This document shows, piece by piece, positions 5,348 through 8,268 of a DNA stretch of 8,268 nt (position 1 is its first letter; every line of letters starts with the position of its first letter). This DNA comes from JAICTV01 sp034666045 (lineage in GTDB: Bacteria; Planctomycetota; Phycisphaerae; Tepidisphaerales; Tepidisphaeraceae): the NCBI GenBank assembly GCA_034666045.1, contig JAXDMN010000175.1, positions 1 through 8,268 of the forward strand. Direction: 5' to 3'. The notes below the pieces were generated by a model. The model searched no databases, was not told the DNA's origin, and saw only the letters and a program-made list of their open reading frames with translations. The translations under genes were made by a program, and so were the position numbers.

Positions 5348-6070
5348 ATGCCGATCACAGTCACCTGCACGTGTGGGAAATCGCTGAAAGTGCGCGACGA
5401 GCTGATTGGCAAGCGCGTCAAGTGCCCGAGCTGCGGGAACACGTTCCCGGTGACGGCGGCGGTCGCGCCGGCGGCGGCGAAGGGCGGGGCGACGGTCTTC
5501 AATCCGACCGCGGCGGCCGCGGCGCGCGGGAAGCGCGAGGCGGCCGTCGGACGCGTCTCCATCGCCTGGGGACCGATTATCCTGGTCAGCGCCCTCGTGC
5601 TCCTCGGCATCGGCATCACGCTCTTTTTGATGGGGCCGAAAAAAGTCTGGAACGAGTGGGAGCAGATCGGCGAGCAGGCGCGTTACGACGTGATCGACGT
5701 CACCACGCGCGGCCTGCAATCGCATCTCTCGAAGCAGGGCCTGTACAACCCGCGCAAAGGCAACCAGACCTCGCCGCAGGCGACCGAGGTGATGTTCTTC
5801 CGCCCGACGATGGTGATGAGCATGCCGGACGAGGTCGACTTCAAGGGCGAAAGCAACATGGGCCCGTTCAAGGGCAAGTACAACCCGCACAAGCGTGAGA
5901 TCGTCTGCGAGCTCGCGATCGGCGGCGGCGTCGGCATCCCGGGCACCGCGGGGAAAAAATCGAGCGGCGAAATTATTAAAATCACCGGCCGCGTGACGAA
6001 GGCGGGGATGCAGGCGGAAGTGGATGGGAAAAACGCCGTGCTTGTCATGCCGCCGATTACGGATGAGTAA
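5348..6070 (+). CDS. Zinc-ribbon, single-pass membrane protein
   Basis: A 240-residue protein with an N-terminal zinc ribbon and one membrane segment. The ribbon ligands are C7, C9, C26 and C29, arranged as C-T-C-G ... C-P-S-C-G. A flexible Ala/Gly-rich linker (about 35-68) follows, then a hydrophobic helix at about 74-95. The remaining 140 residues begin with W-N-E-W and would lie outside the cytoplasm if the ribbon is inside. The distal part is rich in beta-prone segments with no recognised domain. A short zinc ribbon fused to a transmembrane helix is a common planctomycete architecture of unknown function. The ATG is supported by AAGGGGA about 9 bases upstream and a promoter at 5270-5297. 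The 3' side meets an inverted-repeat element and a convergent gene. Confidence 0.85.
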   Translation: MPITVTCTCGKSLKVRDELIGKRVKCPSCGNTFPVTAAVAPAAAKGGATVFNPTAAAAARGKREAAVGRVSIAWGPIILVSALVLLGIGITLFLMGPKKVWNEWEQIGEQARYDVIDVTTRGLQSHLSKQGLYNPRKGNQTSPQATEVMFFRPTMVMSMPDEVDFKGESNMGPFKGKYNPHKREIVCELAIGGGVGIPGTAGKKSSGEIIKITGRVTKAGMQAEVDGKNAVLVMPPITDE

Positions 6071-6075
6071 AACGG

Positions 6076-6091
6076 CGCGCGAATCCGCGCG
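6076..6091 (+). terminator. Short GC hairpin after the zinc-ribbon gene
   Basis: CGCGCG (6076-6081) and CGCGCG (6086-6091) are mutually complementary around an AATC loop, 5 bases after the stop codon. There is no T-tract, so this is a weak terminator candidate. The larger inverted-repeat element at 6134-6284 may do the job instead. Confidence 0.25.
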
Positions 6092-6133
6092 TGGCATCGA
6101 CCGACGGAAGGCGCAGATCCTTTGGAGTCCCTC

Positions 6134-6284
6134 AGAGGGTGTTTAAGAAGTCGCTTTTCACGTGGCATGGGCGCCACGCCCATGCATTCGCGGCGGCCAG
6201 CCGTTTCTGTGACGCAACGAAGAGCCGCTGCGCGGCGAGACGCATGGGCGAGGCGCCCATGCCACGACTTTTCAGACACCCTCT
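6134..6284. mobile_element. MITE-like nested inverted-repeat element, 151 bp
   Basis: The two ends are inverted copies: AGAGGGTGTTTAAGAAGTCG on the left matches AGAGGGTGTCTGAAAAGTCG, the reverse complement of the right end, at 17 of 20 positions. Inside each end lies a second inverted repeat, TGGCATGGGCGCC; the left copy is pushed inward by a 9-base insertion (CTTTTCACG). Each of these begins a perfect 9-bp hairpin, GCATGGGCG / CGCCCATGC, at 6165-6185 (loop CCA) and 6242-6262 (loop AGG). The centre (about 6186-6241) is also imperfectly self-complementary, so the whole element could fold into one long stem with side hairpins. It encodes no transposase. It sits between two convergent gene ends, where such elements are tolerated and could end transcription. 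I see no clear target-site duplication, so the exact ends and mobility are inferred. Confidence 0.7.
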
Positions 6285-6320
6285 CGGGATGACAACGCTG
6301 TGTGCTGGAAACACTCGCCG

Positions 6321-6995
6321 CTACGGTTGCGTTTTCGCGCGGTTGAGCAGCTCCTTTGCCGCCGTCAGGCGTTGGCCGAGCTCCGGCAAACGGGAGACGA
6401 AGAATTGGGACGTCGCGACGATGCGCTGGTCCGCAACCGGCGCCATTTCCATCGCGCGGACGTGAATCATCCGGCCACCATTCACGTTCGTGTTGACCAG
6501 TTCGAGCGCGCCGAGCGTCTGGTAGCGGGCCTCGAACTGCTGCATCGGCGACGCGCCCTCCTGAAGCTTCGCGATCGAATCGATCGCCGCGATCAATCCG
6601 TCCAACTCGTTTTCATCGACGTACGCGGTGGTGGTGATAGCGCGTCCGTCCGCCGGTTGCGACACGTGCACCGCGACGCCGGAGACTTTGTTGGTCCCGT
6701 CGCTGAAGTGCACGGCGGAGATGAGGACGGATGAGGAATCGTCGCCGTTGAGCGTGCCGATGTCGGTGTAACCCTTGATGATGACGACGCCACGCTGCGC
6801 GGCGAAGGCTTCCAGCTTCGTGAGCGGCGGGGGGAGCATGACGTTGAAGTCGCCGGTCATGGATTCGCCGGGCGCGGGGGCAGGAGCGGTTCGCGGACGG
6901 GTGTCAGCCGGCGGCGTCTGTTGCCCGCGGCCGGTCAGGACGAGTGCGCTCAACAAAAAAAGCGTCACGATCGCGGCAAGTTTCCGGTTGCTCAT
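6321..6995 (-). CDS. Exported protein of unknown function with a degenerate lipobox
   Basis: A 224-residue protein, not recognised. The ATG at 6995 is chosen because AGGAG lies 6 bases upstream, and the protein then begins with a signal sequence: S-N-R-K, then a hydrophobic core at 6-20. The core ends L-T-G-R at 20-23, where a lipobox would have cysteine; R23 is encoded CGC, one base from TGC. No good signal peptidase I site is obvious either, so the helix may stay as an anchor. A Pro/Ala/Thr linker (27-45) follows. Residues 55-125 alternate hydrophobics (V-V-I-I-K-G-Y, S-V-L-I-S-A-V-H-F, V-S-G-V-A-V-H-V), suggesting beta structure; 128-165 and 203-222 look helical. Third-position GC is high. 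It lies 86 bases downstream of the exported protein at 7082-7879 in the same direction with no clear promoter between, suggesting an operon. Confidence 0.8.
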   Translation of the reverse strand: MSNRKLAAIVTLFLLSALVLTGRGQQTPPADTRPRTAPAPAPGESMTGDFNVMLPPPLTKLEAFAAQRGVVIIKGYTDIGTLNGDDSSSVLISAVHFSDGTNKVSGVAVHVSQPADGRAITTTAYVDENELDGLIAAIDSIAKLQEGASPMQQFEARYQTLGALELVNTNVNGGRMIHVRAMEMAPVADQRIVATSQFFVSRLPELGQRLTAAKELLNRAKTQP

Positions 6996-7081
6996 ATGCA
7001 GCTCCTGAACGATTTTTTTGGGCGGCGGAAAGATCACCACTTGATCGCGCGCATCGGCGCGCCGCGCGGCGGGCGTCGCTG

Positions 7082-7879
7082 TTACCGTTCTCCCACGTTC
7101 GCCCGCGCCAGCCATCCCCACATCTCGCCGCCTTCCGCGCGGCCGTAGAGAAACGTCACCTCCACCGGCTGATTCAAATCGCCGTCGCGGTACATCGTCA
7201 TCACTTCGACGATAGGCTTCGTTTTTTCGTCGAGCGCGGCGATGAAGTTGCTGCCGTCGGGAAGTGAATCCTTCGCCGTGCCGCCGCGCTGAACGTTGGG
7301 GACGGCGAAAAGCAGGTAGACGTAGTCGCGGTCGCCTGGATTTCGGCCGGCGTAGTGCTCGCCGCGGTTTCCGCTCTTCGGGATTTGCCCGCTGGAATCG
7401 ACGTGACGGAGTTTCTCGAGCTTGGCGCGGCCGGCGGCGGCGTCGATGACCAGCGGCGTCATTGCTTCGCGCGGCGGCTTGGGATTGCGATCCGCCTTCG
7501 CATCCGCGGGCGGCGGATCGACCAAAGCATCGCGCGCAATCCAACCGGAGCCGTCATTCGTCGCCCACGCCCACGCGTAGCTTTCGACGCCAGGCTTGCC
7601 GTCGAGATCCATCCGCTTGGCCGCGCCGATATTGAGCATGACCGGCCGATTCGCGCGGCCGATCTCGCGGCCGCCGCCGTCGTAAAGCGGCGCTTCCCCC
7701 GCCTTGAGCGCGAAGTGCTTCACCTTGCCCTTCTCATCGCGATACCGCCCGGGCGAATCGCCGCGGTTGTAGCGGCTGGTCTGCGCCGGCAGCGGCGCCG
7801 GGGCGGGCGCCGCGGCGGCGAAGTCGCTCCCAAGCATCAAGGTGATCCAAGCGATACAGACGCGGCTGGGACGGGACAT
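7082..7879 (-). CDS. Exported protein with an SH3-like N-terminal region
   Basis: A 265-residue predicted exported protein. The ATG at 7879 starts a signal peptide (S-R-P-S-R, hydrophobic core to about 20, A-A-A-A-P) with likely cleavage near 22-24. Residues about 53-121 resemble a bacterial SH3-like fold (L-Y-D-G-G-G-R-E-I-G ... L-N-I-G ... N-D-G-S-G-W-I-A-R-D-A-L); this is pattern recognition, not a search result. A Pro/Lys/Asp linker (122-140) precedes a second region with Y-V-Y-L-L-F-A-V-P-N and ends in W-G-W-L-A-R. There is no Shine-Dalgarno. A TATGAT (7889-7894, minus strand) lies 9 bases before the ATG, so the mRNA may be leaderless. It diverges from the aminotransferase gene across 127 bases and probably leads an operon with the gene at 6321-6995. 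Confidence 0.8.
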   Translation of the reverse strand: MSRPSRVCIAWITLMLGSDFAAAAPAPAPLPAQTSRYNRGDSPGRYRDEKGKVKHFALKAGEAPLYDGGGREIGRANRPVMLNIGAAKRMDLDGKPGVESYAWAWATNDGSGWIARDALVDPPPADAKADRNPKPPREAMTPLVIDAAAGRAKLEKLRHVDSSGQIPKSGNRGEHYAGRNPGDRDYVYLLFAVPNVQRGGTAKDSLPDGSNFIAALDEKTKPIVEVMTMYRDGDLNQPVEVTFLYGRAEGGEMWGWLARANVGER

Positions 7880-8006
7880 GAGGCCGCCATCATACCGCGG
7901 GACACTCGCGCAAATCACGCGCGGGAATAGAACGGTGCGGCGTCCTGTTCTGTGGTGCGGGCGGCTTGGCTGTACGAGCCAATCGTCGCCGGGTAATGTT
8001 CCGATC
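7880..8006. promoter_or_regulatory. Divergent promoter region with an operator-like inverted repeat
   Basis: This 127-base gap separates the exported-protein gene (-) from the aminotransferase gene (+). TTGGCT-GTACG-AGCCAA (7966-7982) is a perfect 6-bp inverted repeat ending 24 bases before the aminotransferase ATG, a plausible operator. TATGAT (7889-7894, minus) lies 9 bases before the 7879 start, and TAATGT (7994-7999, plus) 7 bases before the 8007 start; neither gene has a Shine-Dalgarno. GGTGCGG occurs twice, at 7934-7940 and 7954-7960, exactly 20 bases apart. No convincing -35 element is seen for either direction. Confidence 0.4.
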
Positions 8007-8268
8007 ATGATTCCGATCCCCCAGCGCGTGTTGCTCGGCCCCGGTCCCAGCGACGTCCCGCCGCGCGTGCTTGAAGCGATCGCGCATCCGACGATCGGGC
8101 ATCTCGATCCCGTCTTCCTCCAGTTGATGGACGACATCCGCCAGAAGCTCAAGCTCGTCTTCCGCACGACGAATGAGATGACGCTCGCCGTCAGCGGCAC
8201 CGGGTCGGCCGGGATGGAATGTCTCTTCGCCAACCTCGTCGAACCGGGCGACAAAGTGCTGATCGGCG
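8007..8268 (+). CDS. Class V aminotransferase, alanine-glyoxylate / serine-pyruvate type (N-terminal part)
   Basis: The first 87 codons of a PLP-dependent class V aminotransferase; the gene continues past the right edge. Diagnostic N-terminal features are L-L-G-P-G-P-S at 9-15, G-H-L-D-P at 31-35, and the glycine-rich S-G-T-G-S-A-G-M-E at 63-71, followed by E-P-G-D-K-V-L-I-G. This order matches the alanine-glyoxylate/serine-pyruvate aminotransferase family, where S-G-T-G helps hold the cofactor phosphate. Members transfer an amino group between alanine or serine and glyoxylate, pyruvate or a related keto acid, acting in photorespiratory-type glyoxylate, purine-ureide or serine metabolism. The catalytic lysine lies beyond the window, so substrate cannot be decided. 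The ATG at 8007 fits the family's usual start; there is no Shine-Dalgarno and a TAATGT lies 7 bases upstream. Confidence 0.93.
   Translation, partial: MIPIPQRVLLGPGPSDVPPRVLEAIAHPTIGHLDPVFLQLMDDIRQKLKLVFRTTNEMTLAVSGTGSAGMECLFANLVEPGDKVLIG

Noticed and set aside
5309..6097. Minus-strand open frame opposite the zinc-ribbon gene
   Set aside because: The product is low-complexity and Arg/Ala-rich, with no start signal. The plus frame has the CxC...CxxC zinc ribbon and a membrane helix.
6124..6294. Target-site duplication flanking the inverted-repeat element
   Set aside because: The flanks (TCCCTC on the left, CGGGA on the right) look more like a continued imperfect inverted repeat than a direct duplication, so none is claimed.
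6091..6465. Plus-strand frame containing M-G-E-A-P-M-P-R
   Set aside because: The peptide is a translation of the inverted-repeat element and then runs antisense into the gene at 6321-6995. It is not a gene.
6996..7544. Upstream in-frame extension of the exported protein at 6321-6995
   Set aside because: The extension is an out-of-frame shadow of the next gene (7082-7879). AGGAG and a signal sequence fix the start at 6995.
7880..8254. Upstream extension of the exported protein at 7082-7879
   Set aside because: It would run antisense to the aminotransferase gene and bury the signal peptide inside the protein.
1..8268. CRISPR array, tRNA, rRNA, toxin-antitoxin or defence module
   Set aside because: I found no regularly spaced direct repeats, no cloverleaf or CCA end, and no recognisable defence or toxin domains on either strand.

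Overview
The window reads as chromosomal DNA from a member of the Planctomycetota, probably Phycisphaerae-like. The evidence is the high GC content, two proteins combining a type IV prepilin N-terminus with a C-terminal H-x9-DG motif (a combination abundant in Planctomycetota and relatives), an N-terminal zinc-ribbon/single-membrane-segment protein typical of that phylum, and a MITE-like nested palindrome built on GCATGGGCG / CGCCCATGC arms. The placement is inferred from gene content; no rRNA or phylogenetic marker is present.

Layout, left to right. A tiny Cys-rich lipoprotein (13-240, -) is followed by a 360-base stretch without a gene that holds several hairpins and a TATAAT box. Next come an unrecognised 151-residue protein (601-1056, +) and a short stretch with coding-like codon use but no gene start. 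Two tandem paralogous pseudopilin-like genes follow (1280-2269 and 2498-3313, both -); each has its own upstream region with a shared operator-like motif, and a large stem-loop lies between them. A divergently transcribed exported beta-propeller protein (3572-4618, +, TTG start) ends 10 bases from the end of a convergent four-helix membrane protein (4629-5189, -). Back-to-back promoters serve that gene and the zinc-ribbon membrane protein (5348-6070, +). A 151-bp inverted-repeat element (6134-6284) separates it from two exported proteins of unknown function in a likely operon (7879 to 6321, -). The window closes with the first 87 codons of a class V aminotransferase of the alanine-glyoxylate / serine-pyruvate family (8007 onward, +).

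Apart from the aminotransferase, the zinc-ribbon protein and the 151-residue protein, nearly everything encoded here is predicted to be exported or membrane-bound. No pathway links the genes. The clearest sign of co-regulation is the 11-bp AACAYACGTTA motif upstream of both pseudopilin-like genes, overlapping their candidate promoters. Translation signals are mixed: five genes have a good Shine-Dalgarno (GGAGGT, AGGAG or AAGGAG) 6-7 bases before the start, while three lack one and instead have a -10-like hexamer 7-10 bases before the ATG, as expected for leaderless mRNAs. I found no defence system, CRISPR array, tRNA, rRNA or phage module.
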